From assembly GCA_015680905.1 (NCBI GenBank), contig CM027381.1:21615501-21679500 (forward strand): a stretch of 64,000 nucleotides of DNA, read 5' to 3'. Positions 24,979 through 38,376 of this stretch are shown piece by piece; position 1 is the first letter of the stretch; each line of letters opens with the position of its first letter. This stretch comes from Coptis chinensis (Eukaryota > Streptophyta > Magnoliopsida > Ranunculales > Ranunculaceae). The notes below the pieces were generated by a model that saw only the letters and a list, made by a program, of their open reading frames with translations, was not told the origin of the DNA and searched no databases. A program made the position numbers and the translations under genes.

Positions 24979-27900
24979 ATGGAAACTAAGGACAAAATGA
25001 AGCTGACACTGAAAATAATCACCCTCACAGCCATTTCACTCTTCTCTGTGGCATTTTATCAAAGACGTCGTAAACAAAAAAATCCACCTCAAATTTGTTA
25101 CCTAGACACAGAATTAAACAAGCCCCAGTCTTCATTTAAACGTGTATTAGCTGATAACTCATATAATCCATTCAAACACTTGAATCGAAACCGTGGTACA
25201 TTTCTCACTTTTTTCAATATATTCATTTTTTTTATATACATATTTTGTTTTAGCTAAAAAGTGTACTGCATTTTTATTGTTTTTGTTTTAGATAATGTGT
25301 TGAATGTGCATCCGTATGAGAAGGAGATTACGGAGTTAATTGGAAGCAATGGTGTTGAGTTTTCGAGGTTTTTTTATGGTGGGGCTGATTTGGATATGGA
25401 AATGAAGGAGAGTTATGTTTGGGTGGATAGTGAAGAGGAGTTAGTGAAGCTTGTGGATGTTTTGAGTGAAGAAAGACTTTTTGCTGTTGATATCGAACAT
25501 CATAGTTTACGGTCTTTTCTGGGGTTTACGGCTTTGTTGCAAGTAAGTCTGTTTTGTATCATGTGTGTTAAATGTGTGGTGGTGTTTTCGATTTAGGATT
25601 AATGAATTTTTTTGAACAGATTTCTACTCAGAAAGAAGATTATTTGGTAGATACTATTGTGCTTCATGATGTAATGTGTCTTCTTCGCCCCGTGTTTTCT
25701 GATCCTAATATCTGCAAGGTAATATTCAGCTAGTAGTTCTGTTAGGTAGTGTTTTTGAGATTTATTTAAAGACAACAATGGGAAAGAAATTGACTTGAAA
25801 ATGTAAGCTAGCACAAGTTTGAACTAGCAGAGGTTGCAAAGTCAATAAGTTTTGTATCTGATTAGAATTTTTTTATTTGGGGTATGAGAATAATGACTTT
25901 CTGACAATTACATTCCCACAGTTCATGGTACAAAGATGGTATGAAGGAGGTAATTGTGAAAGAATTGGTATTTATTGAAATAAATGCTTGAAATTTATGG
26001 AAGAGATACTATATTTGTTTGTGCGTATAACAGGAGTTCTACATATCTCTGGATCTTATACGTTGGAAACCGATTAACATGAAGCTTTATCAAAAAGAGA
26101 GAATTAAAAAGTGAAACTTAACAGATTGCATAATAATTGAATTTGGTTATTGAATACAGTTATTTACCTGGTTGTAAATACCAAATGGACTAAGAGATTT
26201 AGGAAAAACAAAAGTTTGAAAGCATATGTATAGTCATGCACCGTAATTTTTGCATATGGTATCCTCACGTGAATAGGTTATTTTATTATATCTGCTTCAG
26301 CTAATCTGGATTTTATCTAGCTCCTGTTACATGTCCATGGAAGTTTATTGAGTGTTTGACAAGTTTCCTATAATGCAGGTCTTTCATGGAGCGGATAATG
26401 ATGTGACCTGGCTTCAAAGAGACTTTCACATATATATTGTGAACTTATTTGATACGGCAAAGGTTAATTTTAATGTTCTGACAATACCAGGTTTGACAAT
26501 TAGTATTAAGTAGATGTCTAAATAAGCAAGGTTGTTATGATACTGGAGTTATTGCGGCTACAGATTTGCTAAATGCCGATTGTGAGTTTCTTTTAATAAT
26601 TCATTTCACAGTTAGTGTATAACACAGAGAAAATAAAGGAAAAAATAATGGTAGGGAAGGGACCTGAATTGCAATTGATTTTCTTACTTGCTATTCGTGT
26701 TCCCTTGGTGGTTATTTAGAAATAGGTAGTTTGCAGTCACAGACTAGACTTTATACTCATCCCAAATTGCTGGTTGATGTTTTCCTTGCAGGCATGTGAG
26801 GTGTTGTCAAAATCGCACAGATCTTTGGCATATTTACTTGAAACGTACTGCGGTGTAGCCACAAACAAAATGTTACAGGTTTGGCTTCAAATTACCTTTT
26901 AGAGTTTTAGAGTGACCTGTTTTTTTATTTGTATTTTTATTTATTTTGTATGCTTATTGCTTGGCCTTCTTTGTATATTAGGAGTATCTATATATATTGT
27001 TTAAAGAAACACGGGACACTGATTCACAACTTTTAATGCTTGTATAGTTGTATGTTCTGTCATGTGTACATATATGCCTAAGCACTATGTATATAATATG
27101 TACGAAATACATGTGTTTGCATCTGTCTTTGTGATAGTGTTGTTTGGTTGTTGGTTTGCAGTCGCCAATAACAATCATAAAACGTAAAAAGAATAAAGAA
27201 AGAGTTCCGATTGTCTGAAAACATGCATCTCAACATTATTGTGTACCTTTCAAATTTTAAAGTTTCTTCTCTCCACATAGTTCTTTACTTCTTTTCATCG
27301 AAATACTGATTGAAAATCATGGAGATATACGTGACAAACTGACAACTGCGGGTTACCTGTCGTCCCAGCTCTTTCAATTGTTTATGACTATGGAATGTCC
27401 CTTGGAATTCAAAGATATGATATCCAACTGAATTGTAATCTTAATTGTTAGTGTAAGAACTAAGATTTGCTCATTGTGTGTCTTTCTGGATTACAGCGTG
27501 AAGACTGGAGGTTGCGCCCACTTTCAGAAGAAATGATACAATATGCTCGTACGGATGCTCACTATCTGTTGTATATTGCAAGTTGTATGGCTAATGAGCT
27601 AAAAAAACAGACTACTGGTATACCTCTCACCATTTCTTAATTTTGTTTTATATGGTTGTATTGATGCTTCTGATAATGAAGAAATTTCATTATGAGAAAT
27701 ACCATCTGTCATACTTTCTTTTTCCTCAGAAAAACAAGATTTTGTTAATTTTGGGAGATACGTTATCCCACTGCAATTGATGAGTACTAGGAAATACTCA
27801 TTAAGTCTCTTACTCTATCCAGAAAAGACCCCATAAACAAGGAAGTTTTTACTTTACAGATAACTTGCTCCAACACTGAAAAATTATCCTGAAAAGTTAA

Positions 27901-30900
27901 AACTTCTGGGCTTCATTTCAGCCAAATTATCAGAAAACATAATGCATGAAGGAGTATCTTCCCGAAGCTGAGGCTGACAAGTTGGAGATAAGCTGGGACA
28001 CTGAACATGCCCAATTATGTTGATATTCATAGAGTAGATTCGATAAAAAAAAAATGTTTACAGGAGTTGATGCTATACATCATCCTGACATTATTGGGCT
28101 GAAACTTTGGACTTTTAATTTAAGGACTAATGACTGATTCTATCTATAGTAGTCTTTCTACTTAACCAAGTGGCTTCAACATAGATGAAATAACTTCTCT
28201 GAACCAATTTTCATCTGAAATTTGTCTTTTTAAACTGTTGATAGTCTTTTTCTTTTTTTCCTTTTTGTTGGTCATTTGTCTTGATGAACAATTTTACGTT
28301 GATAATGTTCATACTATTTTTGTCTTGACAATATTTCTCAGAAAATATAGTGGATCTTGATGACGAATTCCCTTTAGTTCGTGAGGCTAACCGACGTTCA
28401 AACATGATTTGTTTACAACTTTACACAAAAGAGATTGAAGCCTCCCCTGGAGAGTCTGTGGCACAATCAATATTGTCACGCAATTTTACTGGTCAAGGAG
28501 GTGTTTCATCAAATTCTGAAGCCAAGGTGTGCTGTATATGTCCATCCTGTCATTGTTAATCATCTTTTTTTGGTGGTTTTGTTTTGATACTATATGTCTT
28601 ATAACTTCTACTTTGGTTTCAGGAGCTTGTAGGGCGTCTGTGCATGTGGAGGGATTTAATGGTTAGTGCCGTCCTAGGCGTAGGATCCAATTATGGACTA
28701 CTTTATTACCATAACACGCTGTGATGCTTATGACATTGACCTGGTTCCAAATGGTTAATCATGGATAACAGTTTACACTTTACCGTTGGAATTTGCATGG
28801 ACTCTAAACTGGTATTATTTGTATTTGCCGATAATTGGAAGTTGAAACTAATTGCAACTAAACTTTGAGTAAAGTAATTCGGATATTGACACTAGCTTGT
28901 TATGCAAATGAAACATACTCATAGTGGAAGTAAAAGAATCTGAAATATTTCATGGTTTGCTTGCAGCTGAAACATTATTATATGTTTCTCTTTTCAAGAG
29001 CTTATAAATGGCTGTCTATATATTTAGTAAACTGCAATTCTCTGTTGGATTAACTAATATGATTGATAACTTAATTCACTTTTTGTATTATTAGTCAAGC
29101 TATCCTTCTTCAATATTTGTTTTAGTTGTCCGTCAAAAATAGATATCTACATCAACTCTTGGATATATTGTTATGTGCAACAGTGAGAATATTCCTTAGA
29201 CTGTTCCAGACAATTAAGCTCACTCTTTTGATAAAAATTCTCTTTAGGCTCGTGTGCATGATGAAAGTTTGAGATATGTATTATCAGATCAAGCTATTGT
29301 GGCTGTTGCATCAAAAGTTCCAACAACTGCAATAGAAATATATGATACTATATCTGAAGCTGATCTGGATGTGGAATTTCTCTGCGGTGGTTCCTCTGTT
29401 CCCTCCCCTTCCCCTGTTGTTTGTAGCCATCTCGAGGACATCTGTGATCTCCTTGCAGGAAAGATTAGCAACCTAGGCAATGTTTTTCAAACACTTCCCC
29501 AGAAGCATCTCGGTCCAAGTGGGTGTTGTCCACTATCTATTTACAATTATGCTTTATTGACTAAATCGAATTTGAGAGTTACCAATGGTTTCTCTGCCAA
29601 ACAAAATGGCATTAAGTCTTACAAACAGTTTGGTCGAAAGGCTTCTCGTTCTAGACAATTGTTTGTAAAGAAATTTTCATGCAAATCTCCAGTCTATCAT
29701 AATTGTAGGATTTATGCAAGCGATGGTCGACTGCTTTGCTATTGTGATCGCAGAAAACTTGACTGGTGAGTGATAAGACTTGTGTTTTTGGTTTGCATTT
29801 TTCATTTTCCATGTATTCACAAATGCAAACTTCTCAAAATTATAGGTATCTAAGCAGAGATCTGGCGAAACTTGTTGAGAATGATCCACCAGGTATAATG
29901 CTTCTTTTTGAACCTAAAGGTCGTCCTGAAGATGAAGATAATGATTTCTATATCCAGAGTAAGAAGAACATATGTGTCGGTTGTGGTGAAAGGAATCATT
30001 ATTTACGATACCGAATAGTACCCTCATGCTACAGAATGCATTTCCCTGAGCATTTGAAAAGCCATCGTTCTCATGATATTGTACTTCTTTGTGTGGACTG
30101 CCATGAAGTTGCTCATTCAGTTGCAGAGAAGCATAAGAGACAGATAGCTGCAGAATTTGGTATCCCGCTTTTTGTGAAAAAAGTGACTGAATCAAGTCAA
30201 ACTGATATTATTGATGGGACATCTGGGTCTGAGGAAAATGTTGAGGAGGTAGGTGTGTCTCCTTTGCAATTACGAGCTGCTGCTATGGCTCTTTTACGTC
30301 ATGGACCTAATATGCCGGCAAAACGTAGGGAGGAGCTTACCCTGGTGAGATTGCTTTTATATTTTAGTATAGGTGAATATTTAAAAGCAACTCTGCAATT
30401 GGAGAAGGATAGACGGCTTTGTGAGAAGCCATTAATAGATCCTTTATTCCATTTCACATCTGATGTTAAAACATAACCTTGATAGTTTAATTTACACTAG
30501 GACGTTCAGCAAGTTAATTATTTGGGATATGAAACTTTTGGGTTTACGTAGTTTATTTTACTTAGTATCTTTGTATCTTTGCAGACCGTGATGAAATATT
30601 TCGGAGGGAGGAAAATATCAACTGATGATCTAAAAAGTGCTCTGTTAGTTGGTATGAGTCCTCATCAGAGAAGAAAACATGAGAAGAAAAGAGGATTACC
30701 TTTCAAACATTCTACGAGGGGTCATCTTTCAAATGAGGCCAACTACAATAATGCTGATAGCATACGCCCCTACACTCTTACAGAAGCAATTAAATGGGAC
30801 TATAAAAATGGACTGGAAACTGCTACAGAAGCCAATCTGGGCGTGGATATGGATGCGAGTACAAGAGATATTCATAAAGGTTGTGACTCAAAGGTTAAAG

Positions 30901-31607
30901 GTGACGCTGCTACTACTGATGGTGAGGATCTGAATTTTAACATAGCAAGTCTTTTGAATAAGGGAAAAGCTACAGATACAGGTGAAGACCTTGAAGATAA
31001 AAGTTTATCAGATTTCACATATAACTCCTCACAGTGTAAACCTAGCGGAACAGTCTCTTCTACGTACAATCAGAAAATGTCATTGTTAGGACACGGACCA
31101 CATGGAAAACAAGTCGTCGATCATCTGCTAAAGAAATATGGGGAGGATGGAATTCGTTTATTTTGCCAAAGGTGGAGACAAGTCTTTGTGGAAGCTCTTC
31201 ATCCTCGTTTCTTACCATCTGGTTGGGATGTAAATCACAGGTATGATTTTCATTTTTTTTCCCCGTGTATCCACATCCATAAATCTACATGTGTGTGTGT
31301 GCCACGCGTGCTTGCCTGGTGATTTTTCATCTACAAGATTTGATTCCTCTCTTTCTTCTTTTGGAGAATTTTTTGGCCTGGCAATGATTTAATATTTATC
31401 ATAATCTTGTTCAATTTTACATGACAAAACCCTTATAAGTCGATGAATATGTTTTGCAACTGAATGTTTATTTTTGTTTTCTGATATCTTATGCAAAGGA
31501 TTTGATATTTGGTTTCCGGATACTGTTTTGCCAGAGGAAGACGGGACTTCGGTGAATACAGTGTGTATAATCCCATTAAAAAATCTACAATTAAGGCAAC
31601 AGATTGA
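24979..31607 (+). CDS. RRP6L3: Protein RRP6-like 3, EXD2-type 3'-5' exonuclease, 12 exons
   Basis: Exons: 24979-25195, 25292-25542, 25620-25718, 26379-26462, 26792-26878, 27497-27617, 28342-28526, 28623-28661, 29248-29765, 29846-30344, 30585-31240, 31535-31607. All borders are GT..AG, phases agree, and the reading is 942 codons plus TGA. Residues about 8-27 are a membrane anchor. The DEDDy exonuclease domain shows ExoI FAVDIE (D139, E141), Exo[10 protein letters not shown] (D195) and ExoIII YARTD (Y262, D266). An HRDC-like helical region follows (about 350-410). Then comes a zinc/HNH-like block, CVGCG..CVDCH (about 577-624), as in animal EXD2. The C terminus is [13 protein letters not shown]. 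Family knowledge: an RNase D/Rrp6-type nuclease; the anchor suggests an organelle outer membrane, as for EXD2. It looks intact. A wrong 3' acceptor at 31497 would break the frame; 31535 restores the conserved end. Confidence 0.93.
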
Positions 31608-33057
31608 ATGGGGTCGTCCGTCTTTGCATAACATGGTTATCCCATATCATTTTAAGGGTGTAACTGTATACTTACTGGATCAGATAAAGATGAGAGGCAT
31701 ATTGCGGATTTGACATGTATTCGCTTTTGTTGTGTGAATGTTTAATCTCAAAACGGTAGAGCTCTTTCCCTGTTGAATTTTGTAATTCATTGTAATCGTC
31801 TTATAAATAAATATATAATACTTGGAGGTTTCATGAGTGCAGTTATCTATTTGTATTTTGCTCACGAGCAGGATTCCGAGTTTTTTTGGGAGCTAAGGTA
31901 GCAATCAGGCCATACGTAGTGAGGACTGAGGACATACGTGCAAAATTTCTCTATTATGTGCGTCTCTCATCGATGCCCTATTTCCAATACACTGGGATTG
32001 GTCTATGGTGGTTGAAGACAGACACTTTCCCCTACAAACTTGAGTGTTTTAAAACATGTATGACCTTAAGCAACGATTACCAGGATTGAAGTTTGAGATC
32101 ATGTATGTCATAGTATCTCGAAGCAGTCTTGCTAAACGAAGAAATGAAATCAGCATTGCATCACCATAAAGGTTTCTTCATTCGGCAACAAAATGGTAGT
32201 TAAGGGTTTTAGCTGTAAAACTTCAAGTAAAATTCAATGTGTCAAAAATTGCCCCATTTTCAGATTGGAAAAAGCTTTGTGGGTAAAGTGTGCGCCCATA
32301 ACAGGACCCATCAGATATGGGAAAACTCTCTGCCCCCCCCCCCCCCTTAAAATTCTTGCTTTCAAATTCACCCTTCAGCAGAGTCCCATACCTTATCATG
32401 ACTTCGTCGTGAGTCACCTGGTGTTCTTTCACTTTATGGAACTTCCATCCGGTTGCTGCATGTTCAGATGAACATACTCACTTGCATGCACTCTTTCATA
32501 AACACTTCTCTTTGTATGTGCTTCCTTATGTTGTTATTGGGGTATTACTACTACTACTCTTACTACTAAGCTCCAAAACGTCATAACTTACAACCAAGTA
32601 CTTGGCAAGAATGGGATACGTGCATAACCAGCAAAAATCTAAATATGTTTTTTCTCTTAAGCGGATGATCTTTACTGTCTTTACAAGTTTACATAACTAT
32701 ATGACCATTCCGACCAAAAGCTCTTGCATATCCCTATTTTGTCTCTGCAATAGGATGGACCCATGTGGATGCTCTGAAAAGTCGCCGACAAAAGAAGACA
32801 AATTTAACGTTCAACGGAGTTTTACAAGTATATCAGGGCATCAAAATCTGGAATAGCACATTCTGGGACAGCAATCTTGCACGCATCTTCAAGTGTCTGT
32901 ATGCACATAGTAACAGTCTAATAGACACGGTTCTGCACAAAGTTTTCTCCCGAAAATCTACAAATTAACAAATAAGAATGGAAGGTTATAATGTATATCT
33001 AAAAACAAAAGTTATATGAAGAAATCTTTTGTCCATTGAAAGGGCGACATACCACTA
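31608..33057. other. Region between convergent RRP6L3 and AXR1 remnant
   Basis: The proximal part should be the RRP6L3 3' UTR; AATAAA-like signals occur near 31803. A run of 14 C lies at 32333-32346. Open frames here are short and show no domain I recognise. Confidence 0.5.
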
Positions 33058-36000
33058 CTATAACGCCAGCAACTGAGACTTGTGATCGATGCCATTGAAG
33101 ATGAAAGTCCCATACATAGGAACAAACTGTTTTGTGATGAGCTATAGGGAAAACAATAAAATAGAGGATTAGTACTCATCTTTTCCCCTCCATATTTTCT
33201 GGAAAACGATAACTACGGTAAACCAAAATCAAACCTTGATCACTTCCTGGGATGCGACCCCTCCAATGAAGGCAGCGACAGCATGGAGTTCTGCAACACC
33301 AAATCTGCACATCTCATTGATTAGGTCCTCGGTCAAGGCAGAACCATTGCATCCTAAATCACCTAGAAGGCCAACAGCTATAGTCTTCAGACGTGATATA
33401 TCCTCATCCATTTCCCTGTAGTTTATATCCATACAGTCAAAATTCCAGAAGCATCTCCAGAAATGAGACTACATGGTGCGGAAGGTAATAGCATCAGACG
33501 TACCCAACATGTAGACCAGGAAATCTGTTATAGTTGGCAGCAAAGCGATCAACAGCTCAGAGCAGAATGTAGAAACCAACTGCAGCACTGCAAATTTAGT
33601 ATCAAGTCAGAAAATTTAATCAACTTCCGAGTGATTAACCCCCAAAAAATACTGGATTGAAGATGTTGGTGTCTTGTCAAGATTTTGAGTATTTGATGAT
33701 GTTGGTGTCTTGTCAAGGTTTTGAACTTGGATTGAAGATCCAATCACCCACCACCACTTCCTAAAGCTAAAAATATAATTAAATTATTATGTAATATGTA
33801 AAATTCTGACACTTCTACAGGATTGTAAGTACAAACACTAAAAACAAGGTTTATTGGTAAGGAGAAATGCAGAAACTCTAAAGCTAAATTCGGACAAGTT
33901 AAGACCATATGTGAGCTGCTTCCATTGGCTTCACATCCAACAATGACAAAACTCAACCATTTATTGTTGAGTTCCAAAATCATGAGCTTGTGGGGATGTG
34001 TGTGCATCGAACTACACTCTAATTCAAACATCCCCTTCAGCACCTGAGCACTTCCAGAAAACCTCAAAACACATTTTCTTATAGTGTTCTACATATTATT
34101 CATCAAGAAAATGAATCCAAATGCCCAAAAAAATGTAAAAACACCTGTAATCCTTATCTGTTAAATACTTCTGCAACTCAGACAGCACAGGAGAATTAAG
34201 CTCTTCCTCAATAGGACGGTACCTGCATACCTGCACAAGGAGCCACACAATCACCATATAGACATACTAATAACGTAACAAACTTTTCCCAAGGGAAATC
34301 CTCTGTAAAATGCCTCTTGGTACTAAGTTCTAGTTTTGTACATTGTGTTATTCTATTTTATTTTTGTCCAATTTCTACCTAACTCTGCATCTTTTAATAC
34401 ATAGACAAGAATGTAAATGAAGGACATTATTACAACAAATATTCTCCCACTGATGGAAACTTAAATCCAGCACCTAATAGCCCTTTAAAACAAACAGAAT
34501 CTTTCTTTTCCTAAAACAAGCCGCAATTCAAGTGATTTATAGGGGATTTCAATAAACGTCAACACCTAAACTACGTTGACGAGAAATGGAAAGTGGTGAT
34601 TTTCCCTTCCTGCGTTGTAAATTAAAGATAACTTGACGAGAAATGGAAAGTGGTGAGATGAACTTACTATGAGCTTTCTAGCATTTCTACAGAAGCTTTT
34701 TATGGTTGTCTTTGGAATGGAATATGGTTCCCTACCGATTCTCTTCAGAATATTCCTCACTCGTTGCTCAATGGCAAGAAAATCTGCCTCAGCCTTCGCT
34801 TGGTATATCTTTTGCAAATTTATGTAATATCTGCAAGAGAGTACAGATAGGTTCATCACTATCAGAAGAAAAGAAAAAAAATTACAGTAACAAGTTTAGC
34901 ATCACTGGGTCAAATCCAGCCACTGACTCTGTCAAGGATGTCATGTCTGGTATTGATCCCTCAAGAGGTGCCTCTCCACCACCTTCATTTGCAATAAATT
35001 CCTGCCAGGCAAGGTTAATGATATGGAGGAAAACAACAAACAAGGTTAATTATAGCTGATTTTTTTTTCGTAGGAAAGCAACAAGAGAATATAATCTATG
35101 AAACGTTGATAGCTTTTGGTTAAAGGCAAAGCCTTGTGGTGGTTCCTACTCACGAATTACGGCTGAAACTACTACAGTCAAAACCATGACACCATTATCT
35201 AACGCTAACTTTAAGATTCCAATTAATTTATGTTCATATTGGTACTCGTATGAGGAATGACAGAGGTAGCTGAATCCTAAGGCTTGGCAGCCTAACCCTA
35301 ATTTGCAAAAATTAGGGCAGGATCTTGCACACATATTTAATACAGTAGAGGAAAGAAAACTAACCAACCTTTAGAGCGGCCACCATAACCCAAAAATCTG
35401 ATGACACCGAATTAACTTCAGCAGAGCTATCATTGAGGATTTGACGGAGACCTGAACCTGTAAATGGAATGGTTACTAACATAATAGGTAAAAGCTATCT
35501 GCCTTAGGCCCTGCTACATAAACTTGTGATACCACAATCAGAACAGTGTCAACAATTATTCATCAGGGAGAAAAAATGTGTATAGGCAACACAATTTTCG
35601 TTAATTAGCATCTCAAGGGCCTTGCCTCACAGCTAAATTGCCTCGGCTTACGAAAATCAAATTATCTTCTCCTAAACCATCTTATGAGATTCAAATAACA
35701 GGATAAATCAGTCTGGCGAAAGAGACTAGCTTTAAGGCATTTGGGCACCCATGTACAACTCTTCTCAGCACACAAATGACCTCATTGACTCTGCTTATAA
35801 CACTGGTAAGGGACAGACCGAACAGTAAATAACTTATTTCTGTGATATTGTAATGAGACGTTTTCTTTTGACAAATATATAGGTCCAATACCAAAAAGAC
35901 AAACTTCTGTATATTTCCATTTTTTGAGGGCTGAGGGTAAAACCAAGCACCTCCAAATCATGACAAAGACAAAAAGAAAGAGTGCTGTCACCAAGATATT

Positions 36001-36120
36001 GTACACCAACATTTGTCGGAATCAAAAGTCTCATCTGAGCATCATCATTACCTTCACACTGATACAAACCATCCCCAGTTAGGCCACATGATCGTGCACA
36101 TATCAACATAACATTTGCCT
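33058..36120 (-). pseudogene. AXR1: AXR1 (NEDD8-activating enzyme E1 regulatory subunit), 3' half, decayed
   Basis: Exon-sized blocks on the minus strand, all with splice borders: 36120-36052 (EANVMLICARSCGLTG), 35457-35369 (NDSSAEVNSVSSDFWVMVAA), 35001-34928 (NEGGGEAPLEGSIPDMTS), 34830-34678 (YYINLQKIYQAKAEADFLAI), 34230-34145 (VCRYRPIEEELNSPVLSEL), 33587-33504, 33415-33235 (MDEDISRLK, NEMCRFGVAELHAVAAFIGG), 33141-33058 (ITKQFVPMYGTFIFNGIDHK, stop). AXR1 pairs with ECR1 to activate RUB/NEDD8, needed for auxin response through cullin-RING ligases. Here the N-terminal exons are missing and replaced by a COG4 fragment. One extra base shifts the frame after GLTG in the first block. At least one exon is missing between 36052 and 35457. 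In 33587-33504 a stop (TGA) replaces the arginine of the GFYILLR segment. It is therefore non-functional. The last two exons are well conserved. Confidence 0.88.
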
Positions 36121-37911
36121 CTGACACTGTTCAACATAGGGGATAAGTAACAATCTTAAGACACCAATTAGTGAAACCATAAAGTGAGTATAAATACAAA
36201 CAACAAATACAAAATTTTCAGTTTCTAAGTACAATATTTCAATCTCCTGCCCAAAACATGCTTCAACCAAATCTCGCAACATATATATGGGAGGGGTAGA
36301 GCCACTCCACCCCAAAAGTGGACTAGATCATGAATCAGGGGATACTTATTTGAGTAGATGATCTCCCTGCCATGGAGATCATCCTTGCAAAAATCAGCTC
36401 ATTTGAACATTTCCTTTATTTTCATTTCCCCCTTACCATTGCTTATATAGTTATATAGCATAGTTTATTATCAAGCAATTTTGAACCAAAGTGGTTTACG
36501 ATCAGGGTGGGTTTTCACTGGCATCTGCCATTATGCAGAGTCAAGCAATGACATTCTATTTTACTCACTTCAGCAAGCCGCCCAAATGTCTCTTATATCT
36601 GGAAGACAGTATTATAAGTTTTTACTAATAGCAACACACATCAAGGGCTCAGGCGTCTAAATTCTCTCATCAGCAAAGAGGCCATCTTCTAAAGATGCAG
36701 GCCTAACTAATATCTAGTATCACATGCTACGGCATTACTAGACCATTTAGTACGCATTATTTGATTGGTAATAGAATGCAACTAGTTGAGGACTATTACA
36801 TATAAAAATGGCGTAAATCACTATGATAAGATCATTTATTTACAACGGAATAAGATAACATGATGAAACTACAATAAATTACATAAAAACAGACATTAAG
36901 CAATTGTGTTTTATTTGTCATTTTGCAATATAATGGCATAAATACCATATGTTGCTTCCTTCTTAGCAGAACACACTTAAGGATAAACAAGAAAGCATGT
37001 TCAACAAAATCATCAGTATAGCGCATGCATTCTTCACCAAATTCAGTCAGTAGCATAACACAATTTGTGTATACATAAATGAAAATTAAAGGATAATGTA
37101 AATTGAATAAAGCACATATACCTCTACGCACTGCTCCTCAATCTCATGTCGTAACTTAAGAACATACTCGCCACTGACATCCATATTGTTTAGAGCCGTT
37201 GCAATCTCTGTTCCAGTCTTTTGGACACCTGCCCCACTTAAGAACAGCTTACTTGGCTCCATCATTTTCTGTTGCAATGCCTCCTGATACTCATTGCTCA
37301 ACAAATTCGTGGACCAGAACTCAATCCCTTAATTTTGGACACCATGAATTCAGTATAATCCTCTCCCAACTGCGTCAACGACAATATCTCGTCAAGATAC
37401 CGCTCAATTTCTTTAGGATCTGGTCCTTCCACAACTGCAACAGAAAGCAAATTCTTACTGTAAGAATTAATATCGGACGCCAATCTAGACAATCTCCTGT
37501 ACTCCATATACTTCTTCAAAATAAGAGAACCCCTCGAATCACATTCCTCTTGAAGCTCAATAATCGCATAAGAAATAGCATCTTCACCGCAAAGACTTTT
37601 CAAAATCTCATCATTCTCTTCAACAGCCAAAACAATATATCTAAACAAATTCATCAAACACCCAACGAAATTCACCTCACTCCCACCACCCCCTTGTTCC
37701 ATAACCTCAACTAAATGTTCATACTCCAATCTAGATCTCATTGCAATAACTTTCTTCAAATAAGCTACATAAACTTGCAAACCTTCTTCCTCCAACCCAA
37801 GTGGCAAAAACAACTTAACAAATCTCAATATACTGGAATGGTCCCGTTGATCCACCGCAGCCCCTAATCTCTTCCTTACAATTCCTTCTAACACTCTCTT
37901 CGAATTCAATA
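36121..37911 (-). pseudogene. COG4: Duplicated COG4 fragment (exon 1 part plus start of intron)
   Basis: It matches 43767-45786 of the intact COG4 gene. The exon part (37911 to about 37126) differs from the parent at only a few bases, and the intron part (about 36121-37125) is more diverged. An internal deletion joins TCGTGGACC to AGAACTCAAT near 37310, removing about 250 bp of coding sequence and ending the upstream frame in GLSSGPRIC-stop. The fragment lacks the N-terminal 177 or so codons and all of exon 2. Homology stops at 37911 on one side and at the AXR1 splice acceptor (36121) on the other. The former donor reads GTATAT in place of GTATGT. Confidence 0.9.
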
Positions 37912-38376
37912 ACTTAAGTTGACTCACCCCATAGATCAATTAAAACTTCATAGTAATAATATCCCAAAGAAAGTTTCCAAGCAAACATGGGCTAAACCAA
38001 AATCACTCTTAAGTGAACTCATCCCATAAATCAATTGAAAACTGTGACCTATGAATGTCAACATAAAAGAAGAAAAAGAGTTGCGGCCTACGTGTTCTTA
38101 AAGTCACGAAAAAGATGATCACCAAGCACTTGAGACTGGATATTTATATAACAAAAACTACTCACAAGTAAATTGCAGTAGAAAACACAAATAAGCCAAA
38201 AGAAAATTGCAGAAACTCACTCAAAACAGGAAAATGAAGATGAATTTCATGAGCTCAAAATTTTAACTTGTATCAAAACCTTTTAACACTGTACAAACAA
38301 AAAAGTGTTACATTGTTGGTTCCTAAGCTTCATTGTGAAATCTGCAAAAGGACAAACCTTCTTCAACATGAGACTG
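37912..38376. other. Spacer between COG4 fragment and PTF2
   Basis: Nothing recognisable. It should include the PTF2 3' UTR. A GTTGACTCACCCCAT-like word recurs near 37918 and 38010 (TAAGTTGACTCACCCCATAGATCAATT, TAAGTGAACTCATCCCATAAATCAATT), which indicates a small local duplication. Confidence 0.5.

Noticed and set aside
31474-31534. Upstream acceptor for the last RRP6L3 exon (near 31497)
   Set aside because: It gives a stop within two codons; the acceptor at 31533-31534 restores the conserved [13 protein letters not shown] end.
35691-36012. Candidate missing AXR1 exon in the short frames here
   Set aside because: None of the three frames gives AXR1-like text (no equivalent of the EHT..KPDH or AHKHTPYV region), so the exon or exons are treated as lost.
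37199-37714. Plus-strand 171-codon frame
   Set aside because: Shadow of the COG4 fragment, which is clearly coding-like on the minus strand.
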